From Chiridota heheva (lineage: Eukaryota; Echinodermata; Holothuroidea; Apodida; Chiridotidae): 64,000 bases of DNA. Made by a program: the position numbers and the translations under genes. The first letter of the stretch is position 1. Each line of letters starts with the position of its first letter. The notes beneath the pieces were generated by a model. It made no database searches. It had not been told where the DNA came from and saw only the letters and a program-made list of their open reading frames with translations. Positions 27,401-42,700 of this stretch are shown one piece after another. The DNA is taken from contig JAIGNY010000327.1 of the NCBI GenBank assembly GCA_020152595.1, positions 1,847,001 to 1,911,000 on the forward strand, in the 5' to 3' direction.

Positions 27401-30400
27401 CTTCGAAAATTCATGCATGTGCAACCCATACCCAGAATTAGCCGCATGTGTGACAGACTGCATAATGGTCCTAGCAGGTCCAGACTCATTTAAAATACCC
27501 ATCTCTACTTAAAGCTTCAGGTCAGAACCATATATCCAATTGGGTCATTCTCCAGCCTGTTACTGTACATGTGTGACCACTGTGAGAACCTAAGGGTCTG
27601 CTAGGGTCAATCTCCAGCTAGTTACATGTGACAGATTGTAGAATGGATCAAATTAAGAGTAATCATTACTGCAGATAACTCAAAGAACAATCTTACAGGG
27701 CAATCTTACTGCTCAGTAATAATCACAACAGCAGACTAACAGGAAAATGCATTCAAATTATTGACAATGATGCCTTCCAAATCCTGATTTTGATTGCAAC
27801 TGGTGTGCTTACCTTAATATTTCTTCCACCGATCATAACACCATTCATCTGGTCTAGCGCCATCTGTGCGGCTTCTGGAAGTTCGTACTCAACAAACGCA
27901 AATCCTTTATGTTTCATGGTGGCAGGGTCCCAGGACATGTTGATGTTTTTGATTGGACCAAAGGGGTGAAATCCTTGGCGGATGGTATCCTCCTTGAGCT
28001 CAAAACTGATGGATCCTACATAGACACGGCACATGAGAGCTAGGGCTCGCTGGCGTTGAGCTTGTGTTTGCAGATTTGACATTTGCTAAGTGACAAAAAA
28101 AAATATCTTTTCTTAACTTTAAAAGTCAGACCTTCATTTATCTTCATTCACAATAAACAGCTGTTTGTGTAATCTGTATCACATGTAAACAATTGATGAT
28201 GTCATAGAATTTCAGAGCACTAACTGTTTTTTTTGCGCTGTTTTAACCTACAACCTTTAACTAACAAATGAAAGGATAGCACATTACCAGGCCCCTAATT
28301 TGCATTTTCAGAGGTGCTCCATCCTGCCTCCACCTTACCCATTTGGACTAAGCAGTCTACATTTGTTCACAAAAACATACTTTTGACAACTATTCTGCCT
28401 TCGTCTCATCTGATTACAGTTCCCCAATATAAAAAGATGCAGGGACACTACTTCTTGTATTGATTACTCCCTTACTTATATTTCAAGTGCCCTCAAATCT
28501 GCCTTCAAAGTGCGCTGGATACCTTAAAAATAGCATTGTTAGGGTTCCCTGTAGTCTCGTTAGTCCCGATCCCGGTATTGTGCAATCCTAACAAAATAAG
28601 CATTCCTAACTACTACCAAAATCCTGGGAGTGGAAAAAAGTGTTGAAAAATAAAATATTTCCCAGTTTTAAAAATTGAGTTAATAAATGTCAAAAAAATC
28701 ATCTTTTGGGTCTTCTTTTCTGAATTTCTCATGCAAAAAGAACTTCTAACAAAATTCAAATCAATTTCGGCATTTGGCAAGCACACAAGTCAGTTGTTCA
28801 AGAATCATTCATGAAAAGCTTTCAACTAGCGATGGTAAAAAAAAAAAAAAGTTTCGTGGAGTTTTTAGATACCAAATGAAAACATTTTCATGCATCTGAA
28901 CAAGTTGTTATGCATAGAAGGTTAGACTATACCTTCCTTTTAGTCATTCAACAATCAAAATCCTCAAATAAAGAGTAATTTCATTTTAGCTTTTTGATGC
29001 CACAAGCAAGTTCACATATCACTGTCAGCATCAACATAACACACTGACAGTTGTAACACTAGGCCTTAGTTCATAACCAAGAATTTACATGGTATAAAAT
29101 ACCTCTCAAAATACTTCAAAAATACTTCAGGCAATAAAAAATAGGAACAATAGAGTTTCATCTTTATTTCTTCACAATAAAATTGCCTCAAAAATAATCC
29201 GAAAGGGTGAACACTGTCTAGAATAGCAATGTCAAGTATTTCAAAGTTACACGATCAATCTTTAAAAATGGCACATTTTAGAAACTTCTAGAAATCCGTT
29301 GTGCAAATTTATTTATACAAAGGAGGAAGTACTTTGGAAATAATTAAGAACTAGCATGCTGCCTGTATTAAACACACTAAGTAGTGCTTACAATCCTTCC
29401 ATAGGCAAGTAGGGTTGGGAACATTCGTTTAGAAGTTTTTCCAAAGTTAAGGAAATTTTCATAGGCTTGTTTAAGAATTTTCAATGCTTTTTGTGTGTAC
29501 AGTTTTATTTATTAAGGTATTTTACTCCATGTTTACATGTGAATTTGGCCTAGTGTACTAAGATATAATGTAGTAGAAGTGAACACTGTATGGTCGCATC
29601 AATTGGGAGAATCCCGGTAGTGGCAACACTACCAGTAGTACACAAACATGACTATCGCACAACGCTACTTTTAAATGCCCCTTTTGGTCAGTACTTATAA
29701 ATGCCCCTTTTGGTCAGTACTTATAAATGCCCCTTTTGATTAGTACTTATAAATGCCCCTTTTGGTCAGTACTTATAAATGCCCCTTTTGGTCAGTACTT
29801 ATAAATGCCCCTTTTGGTCAGTACTTATAAATGCCCCTTCTGGTTAGTACTTATAAATGCCCCTTTTGGTTAGTACTTATAAAATGCCACTTTTGGTCAG
29901 TACTTATAAATGTTCCTTTTGGTCAGTACTTATAAATGCCCCTTTTGGTTAGTACTTATAAATGCCCCTTTTGGTCAGTACTTATAAGTGCCCCTATTGG
30001 TCAGTACTTAAAAATGCCCCTTTTGGTTAGTACTTATAAATGCCCCTTTTGGTCAGTACTTATAAATGCCCCTTTTGGTCAGTACTTATAAATGCCCCTT
30101 TTGGTCAGTACTTATAAATGCCCCTTTTGGTCAGTGCCACCCTGCCCCTTTCTGGATCAAGCAAGGGTTTGCATTAACAAATCATTCAAAGTAATCTCAG
30201 TAACCATTTCTCATTTCCAAATGCTCTTTCTGTTTATGAAATTAAGTTCTGCAGTCTAAATTGCAATTTTAGCAAAAAAGATCAACATTTACAGAAAAAC
30301 AAACACACTTATTTCTGCATGTGTACCCATCACTTTAATTCACCACTTTTTCAGAACCACTTATTTTCCAAACATGGAAATTAAGGAAATTGGGCTATGT

Positions 30401-33400
30401 ACTTACTGACGTCATTGTAATTTGTTTGGAGATGACAGCGCCTCTTTAACATATGCTATTTTCAAACTATTAAACTATCTTATTTGTTTTTATCAATAAT
30501 GATGAATACAAAAAAACATTTTTGTAGTTTTTTACATACTTTTAATACTTCTCAAAATATTCCAGCACCCTACTGGAGGGTCAAGTGTCCTTTACACTGG
30601 GGACTATTATCGTGAATATCTATTTCATATATATGATAGAGGAATGTTAAAGAAACAAATTAAAGTAAAAACCACATTGTTATGTTATTCCATTTTGTAC
30701 TGAAAAGATTTCACCAGTGCGACCTCAAAGTGTACGGAGTGATGTCATACTTGAAGATCCAAGTCTATTTTTATGTATTTCTTTGAAAATTAATTGGGAG
30801 TATGACACGCTTTGCCCACCTGCTCATATACCTTACACGCACACTGTAAACTGCACTGGTCACTTTCCAACACATAGTAATTTTTAAAGTGTAGTAACTC
30901 TTGAACGGAATAAGATATCAACATAGTTTTTTACCAAATTTGTTTATTTAACCCTTACGGCGATATTATGACTTTTCAAACCACATTTTTCTAAAAATAA
31001 AATCAGGACTTTACCAGTCCTATAGGAGTAATCTTGGTATCATTTTAAAGTACTCTGATATTTCTTTCACAAAATGTAACTTTTTCATATTACAGAATTT
31101 TTCGAAGTTGTTTTTTTTTTCTTCAAAAAATCGTGTATCAAAACCGTACTTTGTACATGCTTCGTTGAACTGCCGTTTGAAAGTGCTTGCAATTTCCTTT
31201 CATTTGATATATAAATACAGGCATACCCTCCTTTATTTAGACCCTTTCCTATAATCATATTTCACCAAAGCCATTTCAAAGATCATCTGGCGTCGTGAAT
31301 ACGAACGCACCAGGTTCAAGTTTCACCATGACTACTGCGGTATAATTTTTTTGCTGCAGTTTTCAGGGGTCATTTGACTAAAATCATTTTTTGTGTGTTT
31401 TTATCTTTCCTTTCTTTGAAAAAATTCTACATTAGCATCATTGGAAAGGAAATTTGATAAAGAATCTAAATATGTAAAACAAACCTGTTTTCAATATTGA
31501 CAAGAAGTTATACTTGTGCAAAGATTAGCTCTTTGTTGACCAAATTTAGCCAAAAATTGCTTAATTTGCATATTTTTGTCCAATATTTCCTAATTTGGCT
31601 TTCATTACTCAAAAGATAAATATCATAGCTTCCATTCCAACCAAACTTGTAAAGAAAGAAAATGAAAGGAAGGTTGCCAAAAATGCATATAAAAAAAAGT
31701 TACAAATATTGGGCTCAAATTTTTCAAAGCTTTAGTAGAGTAAGGGTTAATAGTCAACTCCTGTATTATACATATGAAAAGTTATAGGAATATTCCATTA
31801 AAACTTTGACATACCTGTTGTTGATGAGCCAGTGTCTGTTTCACCAGAACACTCTTGATGCTCTGCTCCATGGCAAACTTCTTGGCCTGCATCAACATCT
31901 CCTGCTGTTCTCCGCTGAGGACGGGCAACCCTTGAAGGGTTGGCATTCCAGGTAAGGCCAACTCATCTCGCTTGGCGCCTGGACCGGCCAGCACAGGTCC
32001 AGTCTGTTCAGCGAGAGGCAGAGGTGATGGACTCCGATTTGGAACTGCTAGGGTGAACAGAGCACGAGTATAGTTTAGAGGATGAAAATAATACTGTCAA
32101 GAATTATTTTATGTGATTTCCTTGCATACTTGAATAAACTGCTGATAAATCTGGTCCCCAATTTCATTGTAAACCCATAGAATTAATTTGCAATATAAAT
32201 GTTTTGTAGTAGCAAATAGTTACAAAATGGCATGAAAAGTCAAAAACCAGATTCTGAATTGACATAATCTTTCATTACAAAATTGGAAGAATAAATGAGA
32301 CAGTTCAATGATGCATGCAGGGAAATCATGAACAAATTTGTCACATGGTAAAAAACAAAACAATGCTATAGTGGGCAATCCCCAGAAATCAACACAAACT
32401 TTTTGACCAGTAAAAACAGAAATCACAGACCACTACAATGAAAAAAGCATAATCACATACTACGTCTCTGATTGAAGAATCATCAAAGAGGCTTTTCTTC
32501 ATAACATAATATTACTGTACAGGTCTCATTGAAGACCAAGCTTCATACTCTTTGAGTATTTTAAGTTAAAACACTTATCGAAGACTTACTCACTTCTGGA
32601 AACGAGGACAAAAACTGAACCATGAGCACAAAATGTTGAAGACATACATGTCTGATTGTATCACGTCAAATGATTATAACCAAATGGGTAGAAAAAGCCT
32701 ACCCCTGAAAGAATTGAATCCCTGCCTGAATTCATGACCACACACAAGAAGTTCAACTTCAAATTGATAACTTTTAGTGCTCAAAACTGCAGTTATCACC
32801 CACTGGGCGACAACATTTCACATTTTCTTCTTTTTCAAATTAACAGAATTGGCAGGTTAGAAACAGAAATTTGTATCTTATTTTCTCCACCAACTGCCAA
32901 GCATTATCACCCTTAAGAGAATACAAAACAAATCCTTCACCCAAATATCACAGAAGTTCCACAAAGCTAAACTGAATATTCATGTCTTTACCATGTGATA
33001 AATTTAATGAATAATAATTACTTTATGCCTTTTAAAAAAAAAAAAACACACCTGCTTTAAAGAAATAGTACTTTCCTTCACAGAGACAAAAATACAATTT
33101 GAACACCAGTATCTACAGTATCAGTATAATCTGCCAAATTATTAAGGAGAATCCAACAGCGTAAGAATAAACAGTGCAACTATCAAACATTCGTCATCGG
33201 AAAAACTCTCCGACTGCAGTAAATACAAAACATGACATGACCCCATGCCAACAAAGTTATGGATTCGTTTCTTTACCACTGCATATTCCCATAAGGGAAG
33301 ATGTTAACTAGATGGGCCTTGCCAAGGCTGTATTCAATCGTATCATGGCAGAGCGGGTTTCCTCATTTGATGGCCAAAGGCCTTCGCCAACTACAATGTA

Positions 33401-36400
33401 ATACATAATGCACAAAGAAAGAGAGAAAACAAAAGAGAAAGAAAAAAAGAGAATCTTTATGTGGAGTCGTTGCAAAATGCACACTCAAATTAACAATTTA
33501 TTTCTCATTTTCTCTTTACTTCATTATGCTGCACTCTTGCCATATGCACCCATGTCAATCATATTTTAGCACCTTCATTTAAACACTGACAAGTAGAGAA
33601 ACTATTCTTTAGTCAATATGTTCGTCACTTACATAGCAAAAAGGCCAGTACAGCTTTTAACCAGGTTTCAAGGTGAATTTCCAAAACACAATGAAAAGTG
33701 AACACTGCATCATCTTCTGTAAACATTTTGTCATGAATTTAATGTTGTGCCGTAAGCACAATTTTGAATGAAGTTTCCAGCTAGTTTTCTTCTGATGAAT
33801 ATTAGACAAATCTTGTTTTAGTTCATTTTAATCTCATAAAAAAAAGTTCATACAGACTTACATGGCATATGTATATAAACCAATAAACCAAACCAAACTA
33901 AACCAATTTTGCAGAACAATCCTATTCTGTTTGACAGTAAAAATCTGAATCTTGAATTTTTGTAATGCTCTCAAAACAGCTTTGTGAAGCTCTGGCTCAA
34001 ATTAAAAGTTAGGACATATGAGAATGTCAAGTGTCAAATGACTCTAATCTTCAAACAGGCAGGACTCTCTCAGGAATCTCAATAGGGGGTCATTGGATTT
34101 CTTTTGATTATGTTTAAAATAGTCTATTGAGAACAAAAACTGGGTTAATGATATAGTCTATTAAGAAAAAAACTGGATTAATCTTATATAAATAAGATCA
34201 CTTATTTTTTCCATTCCCCTAAAATACTGAACCACAAAACAAAAATGCTCTCGGAAACATATTTAGATAATCTACTGCCAAGTTGAAAAAGGATTAATTT
34301 GTTAGATATCTGTGAAGGAAATGAATAGTTATGTTATTGTTAAGTGTCAAGTAATAAGTACACCCTACCCTTTCAATTCCATTCAATCATGGAGCTTGCA
34401 GTTAATAACTCCGTGATTCAATTTACCATTCTTTGTGTATTTATTTTGCTTAAACATGCAGAGATGTCATGTTGTCAAAAATACAAACATTGCAAGTATC
34501 CTCTAAAACAAATTCAATTTGACATGCTTGGAATCATCTTATAGACTGGGCATATCCAAACACCAGCACCCTATACTATAGAAAGTTGATTAGGTGTGAA
34601 CTAGGTAATATTTGGGTAATTGATTTAATCTAAGTTATAATGTAGGTATCTTAGTTCATCCTCTGCACTGCCAATCACACCCCCTCACCCCTGTTAAAGG
34701 TCTATGGAATGGATGCCAACATATTAATAAAGAACTTTAAATTCTCAATAGATAATCTCTGAATTTTGAAGAAGAAAAAAAAAAACTTTGTTACTTTCTG
34801 GCTTGTAACTGACCAAAGGTATGATAATTTTTCAATATATGCATCACTGTGATGTGACTGGGGACTGTTGTATAATTCTTTAAATTTCCCTCCTTATTTT
34901 GGTCTTTTTAAGGATTAGGTCAGTGGCAAGGTTAGTCCATCTTGCATGCAAGAAGATTTTAAAAATATACAAAATGGTAAAGAAACTAATTCAATCTTAT
35001 TCTGCTAAGTTCGGTCTCATTTGTGAAGAAACGACTGGTGTGCAAATTCTACTATGTAGCAGGTTGACACCTTCATCCTCACTTTCCAACAATTGTTATT
35101 GTATTTTAAAGAAAATTGTTTTCCCTAATTGAATTTTTTCTTCAATATTTTTTCACGTGATATAGTATCAATTTCCTTACTAGATTCTCTTTTACTACTT
35201 TCCCGACATATCCAATGGTTTTAAAACCACAAAGTCTCGGGGAGGAAATATGAAAGACTACTACATAAGGACTTTGAATAATATGAGGATGTGACATCAA
35301 AGAAAATTAATTTCAGTCGTTTCCACACAAATGAGAACTTTTAACATGTATATCTCCTTAATGGGATCACATTTGCGGATGATCCTTTCTCAATTTTGTT
35401 TCTTTTAAAGTCTTCTTTTTTATAAGATGGACTTGTTTGACCACTGAACTAATCCTTTTACAAGATTGGAATATCATTCTTATCAAAACTCGTGACAGAT
35501 ACAATGTAGGAAGGCCTTCATTCTTCAGATAAATGGTTAGGAATCTGTTATGCAAAGAAAATGACAAAAAAGATGAAGAAAAAACAGTTAGGGAGGTTCT
35601 ATCGAGAATGGTCATCAACTCTATAAACATTAACCTGTAAATAAAAGGAGTGGGTGAGAACAGAGAAGTTATTACAGATTTCATTCTTTATGACTGCAAT
35701 GCCAAACACTATTTCAGACTATATGTTACCTATGTTTTTGTGACAAAAGGTACAGTAGAAATCATGAAACAAAATATATCAAACATCATACGGTTGAGGG
35801 GGTGCTTTGTATGGTACCATGGTACACGTACACACACCCACATACACACACAGTTCCTTAGAGACATCCCCAAAAAAAAAAAAAAAAAAATAATAATAAT
35901 TGTACACACACCCACCCACAGTTCCTTAGAGCTCCCCCACCAAAAAAAAAATAATAATAAATAAATAATAATAATGGTACACACACCCACCCACAATTCC
36001 TTAGAGCTGTCCCCCAAAAAAAAAAAAATACAAAAAAATAATGATAAGTTATAATAATAATAATTATATTCATACATTATTTTCCAATAATAATAATATT
36101 AATATTTATACATTATTTTCCATCTAATTTATTTTCTTTCAGTGAAGTGAAACATGTACAGAGTAGCAATTTTATTTACAGTATTTATAACATGTATATG
36201 TACAGAAATGATGCATGCATTTATATAAATAACAACCTCAAGTAAAGCAATTGATAATATTACAGGAATATTAGTACAAAGAAAGAGTATATTGAATCTA
36301 TGAATCGCAATTTACAGTACGCATAACAATTAGTATATACATAAATTAACTTATGGGTACACAAGTGAAGTACTCAACTACGCTTACGTATAAATGTTGG

Positions 36401-36713
36401 CTACCTCAATACACAAAAGAGAAAGAATTTTATTCAAAACGTAGATTATAATGCCTATGTGCTTGGATGAACTGTACTGAAAAGTAATGTACACCTTAAA
36501 GCCTATTAAAAAGACAGACATACAGCAATAAGCATTGTTTAATCTGTGCAGTCTCATATAAAGATAGTAAGGGAAACTAAGAAAGAAGAAAAAAACAACA
36601 ACAGTACAGCGATGAAGCAGAGCCATCATGTGGTAAGTGGCTTTTTACAAAAAAAAGTTAATAATATTAATAATAATGATAATAAATAAAATAATAATAA
36701 TGATAATAAATAA

Positions 36714-36766
<53 letters not shown>

Positions 36767-39700
36767 TATTAATATTAATAAATAATAGTAATAATAATAA
36801 TAACACAATAAAATGTAGAATTCTTTGGAGTTCTAGTTTTATTATGATATGCATCACTTCTGAATTAATCTCTTATGTTTTTGTTTTTTTGTGGATGGAA
36901 ATGGAAACCTAATTGGGGAAAACCTATCAAATAAACAAGAAAGTTCTCTTTCATTCAACATTACAGGTATAGGCTTATACTTCAATAACATCTGACGCAT
37001 GAAAAGAAAACTAAAAAACCACTACTTTATTTGTTACAAAACACTCAAAATTAGAAGATTTGTTAATCTATCAAAATCAATCTACACTTGTCACTCTTTA
37101 GATCAATTTTTGAAAAGTGAAAAAAAAATGTTTGTTTATCAAATTGCTGGAAATCATTGCAAAATCAACTTTTAGCTTTTTAAACAACATTTTGCCTTTT
37201 GTACATATTTTTCTCCTCTAAAATAATATAAATATTTTTTTATTGAGATTACAATGATCTTCGACTTGGTCATGAATCTTATCAAGGATGTACTGTAGCA
37301 AGGCTTATATATTCTGTAATTGTGCTTGGCTTAATGAAAGCTGGAAACATAAGCTGCAACAGATGAATACAGTATGGTTTCTCTGAAGCACTTTGTTAAT
37401 CTGGGAAAACAATGAAAAGAAGAAAACACCATATTTTGATTATATCAAGCTAATATGAGCTTTTAATAAATTGCCAAAAATGACAGGCAGTTACGCTGGA
37501 AGCATAATATAGAGATGAGTGATAAGCCTGTGCTTCACATCCAGAAGAAATCCCCTTGCTTGTAGGCATGGGCGGGTTACCACGGAACAGAGAGTAGGCA
37601 CAACTATAGTTTAATAACCCAAATAACAAGTATGCAAATCAAACAATTCCCTGTAATAATCTTCATAAAATAATTAAGCAATCACTTCTAAGAATATGAG
37701 CACAAAGGCATTATCTTATCATTTGTTCCCTTTCTTTTTATCACATTCTTGTTTGCAACTTAATTATTTTGTTTTGGTAGACTGAAATTTTAGTCCAAAT
37801 GCTAGCTTCATAGCTTCCTGTGTCCTCCTTAGTCTCTGATACTTCTTCTTATGTATACATATCTTTCAATGTTGACTTAAGCAGAATTGAATCAAATGTT
37901 TATAAATGAGGGATGTACACTGCTATTTAGGAACTCCCCAATTTGAGAATGGCTCGTGCTTATAATACCTCACTTCCGCAAAAATTACAAACCAATGGAA
38001 AGTTTGCATATTTTGTGGAACTGCCCAGGCCTACTTGCGCTACAATAATCAACATACTGTACAGTACCAACAAGTTAACCAAAACACCATCAAAATTGGG
38101 TTGGTACTGTAGGCAGAAACTGACAAATTTATTATTGCAACTACCCGACAGAGAGAGCTTTGAAAAGTCAACCAATATGATCATTTACTCTGGGCAACTG
38201 GGCATTCAATAATTTGTAGTATGCGAAGCCCTTCACTTTTCTTGTTCATGTTTTTTATCAAATAAAATGGGACAATTTTTACTTCGGCCTTATGAGAAAC
38301 AGAAATATTTATAGGGAATGATCAATATTGATTTTACCGCCACTTGTGCTTCTTGATAATATTTTGTTGACTACAGTAGGTGTTACTACTATCCTGATTG
38401 TGAGGGCACAGCTAGAATTTCGGATAAGGCTATATACTACAATTTCACTTTCCATAGAAGCTTGTTTGTAACACAATATGACATATTAAGTCACAGGTAG
38501 CGCTGTCACGATATATTGGTAATCGCTATCATTTTTTTTTCTTCATATCAAATATACCCTGACGAACATATCATGATACAGACAGTGCAAACGATACAAA
38601 TCCCCTCGCCGCTAATAACATGCTTTCTATCCTCTGCAACACCTGCCATCCCACCCTCTGTTCCACATGCCATACCATGCTACTTCCCTCCCTGCAGGAA
38701 ATCATACACAAAACTCCAGATGATATTCTAGCACATGACCCTTATATCATCACACCTGCAATCAAGACTTGCCATCCCTCCCTGTATCACATGCCATTCT
38801 ACACTGTCCAACATGCCATCCCTCATTGTACCAAGTGCTATCCCACCCTGTCCCACAGGCCATTTCATGCTATCCCACCCTGTGCCACATTCCATCCCAC
38901 CTGAAATCCAGATGCCTTCCATTACATGTCATCCTATCCAAGATGCCATGCCACCCTGCCCAACATGTCATCCCATCCTGTCCCCATGCCATCCCACATG
39001 CCATCCAAGCATCATAAATGCCATGACACCACCTTGTCCCAAATGCCATGCCACCCTGTCCCACATGCCATCCCTCCCTGTCCTAGATGCCATGCCAACC
39101 CCCTTTACCTGCCAATCCCCTTTACCTGCCAACCCCCTTTACCTGCCAATCCCCTTTACCTGCCAACCCCCTTCACCTGCCAATGCATTTGTTCCAAGTT
39201 TTTTTTCACAGCAAGATTTTCCTTTATTTAAATTTCTTATCATAAAAAAAATAAGATTTCCTTTTCGAAGGCTAAAATCTATTATTTCCCAGTAGCTGAA
39301 AAATGCATGAGGTAGGACGGACAATGCATGTGAAAAAAAGAACGGACGGAAGGACGAACGGTAAAGATGCTATATCCTCTGTTAACCAACTTCGTTGGTG
39401 AGGGGATAATAATTGCAGCATATCTGATTCTATCATGCTTCCTTTCCTAGGCTCTTAGAATTTTTGGATAAATGAGATCTGCTTGAGAAAACCTAAGCAG
39501 TTTTACCAAATTAATCAATTTTACCCATGATATCCGATTTATCCATATCGTGACAGACCTACTCACAGGTACTACACATGAATACTTAAAAATATCAAGA
39601 CCAACTCTAACTCTTTAAACTCTACAAAAGCACTAAATCCGAGAGTACTGCAGTGTGCTGGAATATTGCACATGCCTTGAGGATCCACATCAAAATACCA

Positions 39701-42700
39701 CATGTTCATCTGTAGCTTCTTTTTATTCGAACAATTGAAACTACTGTACAATAACAAGAAATTCATATTGCAAAGTGAAGAAATCATAAACTCCTTGAAT
39801 AATGATAAATTCATGCCTGACAATGGGTGTCCCAATCAACACTACTGTGAAGATACCATGAGATATTTCTGTTTACTGTCAGAACTCACTTCACCTGAAA
39901 TATGGAAAATATTTTCGAGACAAAAGAAAAAAAAACAAAGAAAACAGGAGATGTTAATTTCTTTCGGGGAACAATTAAAAAAAAAAATACATGTAGGCCT
40001 ATAGAAGTAATTCTGCGGTATACAGTCTTATAAGGAAGAACAAATGTAAAAGCTTTTGTATAAATTGTTTAAAAAGATTATCAGAAAAGGCAACAGAGCT
40101 AGAAAGTACACCAAATAAATATTTGAAATAGACCTTGTGAAGTTGTTGTTGTATCATATATTGCCACTGTATTAACGTGAGGTTGGTCTTGGCATTATCA
40201 TCATTCTGTACATAACAATCTTTTGCCAGTTGATCCATGCTAGTAGCAGAATACTTGGTTACTACAGTAAATCAAGCAGCCTGATACCAGTAATTTTATA
40301 TTCATTTGATCACAACAAAACTTGTCTCAATGCAATGGCATATCAGTAATTTCAATGTTTTATTACCAACAATGATTTATACATGGCAACATCTCTCCTG
40401 CCAGAGCATTTCACTTTATATTTTCTCCTTCTTTGAGAATACCACTAACGCAGTTTTAAGTTTTTAAAAAATAGGCTACGACAGTTACCTTCTTGAAATC
40501 ACAAATATGGGACATTAAACTGTAGTAAATATTTTTTCAAAATGACTAGCTGATTAGGAATAGCGATATATTAAAGTTGATTTTTTTACTGGTAATTAAT
40601 CACTGCCAAATACAGGATTGAGTCACTAATTTTCAACAAAAAAAACTTTTCTTCCATTCAATACGTTATTGCATCAAGTAAAGAGGCCCTACAACAAACA
40701 ATGACTCACTTTCTATGAGTCGTGAAACCGGATTGTAGTCAAATCTAAACAGCAACCCAACTGATAGTCAGTATTCACCCAACTGATAGTCAGTATTCAC
40801 CTGGTGATAGTCAATATTCAACTAACGATAGTCAGTATTCACTTGGTGATAGTCAATATTTAACTAGTGATAGTCAGTATTCACCTGGTGATAGTCAGTA
40901 TTCACCTAGTGAAAGTCAATATTCACCTGATGATAGTCAGTATTCACCTGGTGATAGTCAGTATTTACCTGGTGATAGTCAGTATTCAACTGATGATAGT
41001 CAGTATTCACCTAGTGATAGTCAGTATTCACCTGGTGATAGTCAGTATTCACCTGGTGATAGTCAGTATTCACCTAGTGAAAGTCAATATTCACCTGATG
41101 ATAGTCAGTATTCACCTGGTGATAGTCAGTATTCACCTGGTGATAGTCAGTATTCACCTGGTGATAGTCTGTATTCACCTGGTGATAGTCAGTATTCACC
41201 TGGTGATAGTCAGTATTCACCTGGTGATAGTCAGTATTCACCTGGTGATAGTCAGTATTTACCTGGTGATAGTCAGTATTCACCTGGTGATAGGCAGTAT
41301 TCACCTGGTGATAGTCAGTATTCACCTGGTGATAGTCAGTATTTACCTGGTGATAGTCAGTATTCACCTGGTAATAGTCAGTATTCACCTGGTGGTAGTC
41401 AGTATTCACCTGGTGGTAGTCAGTATTCACCTAGTGATAGTCAGTATTCACCTCATGATAGTCAGTATTCACCTGGTGATAGTCAGTATTCACCTGGTAA
41501 TAGTCAGTATTCACCTGGTGATAGTCAGTATTCACCTGGTGATAGTCAAAATTCACCTGGTGATAGTCGGTATTAACCCGGTGATAGTAAGTATTCACCC
41601 ACCCGGTGATAGTCCGTATTCACCCGGTGATAGTCAGTATTCACCTGGTGATAGTCAGTATTCACCTTGACATTGTGTTAGATCTGTATCTAATCAATTT
41701 GAATTACAAATGGGTAATTACAAAAACTCAGAAATAACCATTTGCCGCATATATCAAACTGAAAACAAACATAGATATTGAGAATTCAATTCTTTTTACT
41801 AAAGCTCAATCAAATAAAAAATGCAGCAATACAGTACATCTTATTGTAATATCTATTACCAGTCCAGCAAATGTCAATATTGTTTTCGATAGTTTAATAC
41901 TTTACACACAATTATAAAACATATAGTATTAAATAAAAACAAATATCATACCTCTTCTTAATGATTTATTTGCAGAATTTAGTCATAATTCATCACAGAG
42001 AAATTCTTCAATCTGGGACCACTTACTACCGAAGATGAACAAAATTATGAAATTTTAATTTCTTGAATCTTATCAATCATTTATTTAATCTTTTACTCAA
42101 AAATGTGGCAACGAGGTGGTTGATGATAAACCTTTAAAGTAACTACAGAAATAAGTTTCATTTTCCCCTGAATCTATTACTATCAATGATTTAACTCTGA
42201 GATAGAAACTATAATCTACCCCTTTATTCAGATAACTTAGCTTACATATAAAACCTGTGTTAGTGGTATTCTCAACCTTATCTGGTGAACTTTCGGATGC
42301 ACTGTTTTAGGAGCCTTTCTTTCTGACCAAAAATGCACTTACTTTCAGGTATAGCCACTTCCAGCTTCATATCTATCACCATGTGATCTTCAGTTGTGTT
42401 GAATTCCTGCAAAACAATCAAAGAAATAATATAAACAGTAAGTAGATGTAAAGAAAAGAAAGCAAGTATCAGATGACTGCAATATTGTGTGAGGCTTACC
42501 CTATCTATATTACACTATATTAATGTACTCATTTTCTACTATTTTCTACAACTTTGAAAATCATATTCACCAAAAGTGAAAGAATTGTTGCTTTAGTACA
42601 ATCTCCTTGATCAGCTTCAATCAACAAAGTTCTCCGATTGCCCCTTTTGAGTTCATCATGAGTGTTCAGGCCTGGCCCTCAGAATGCGACAGGACTAGTA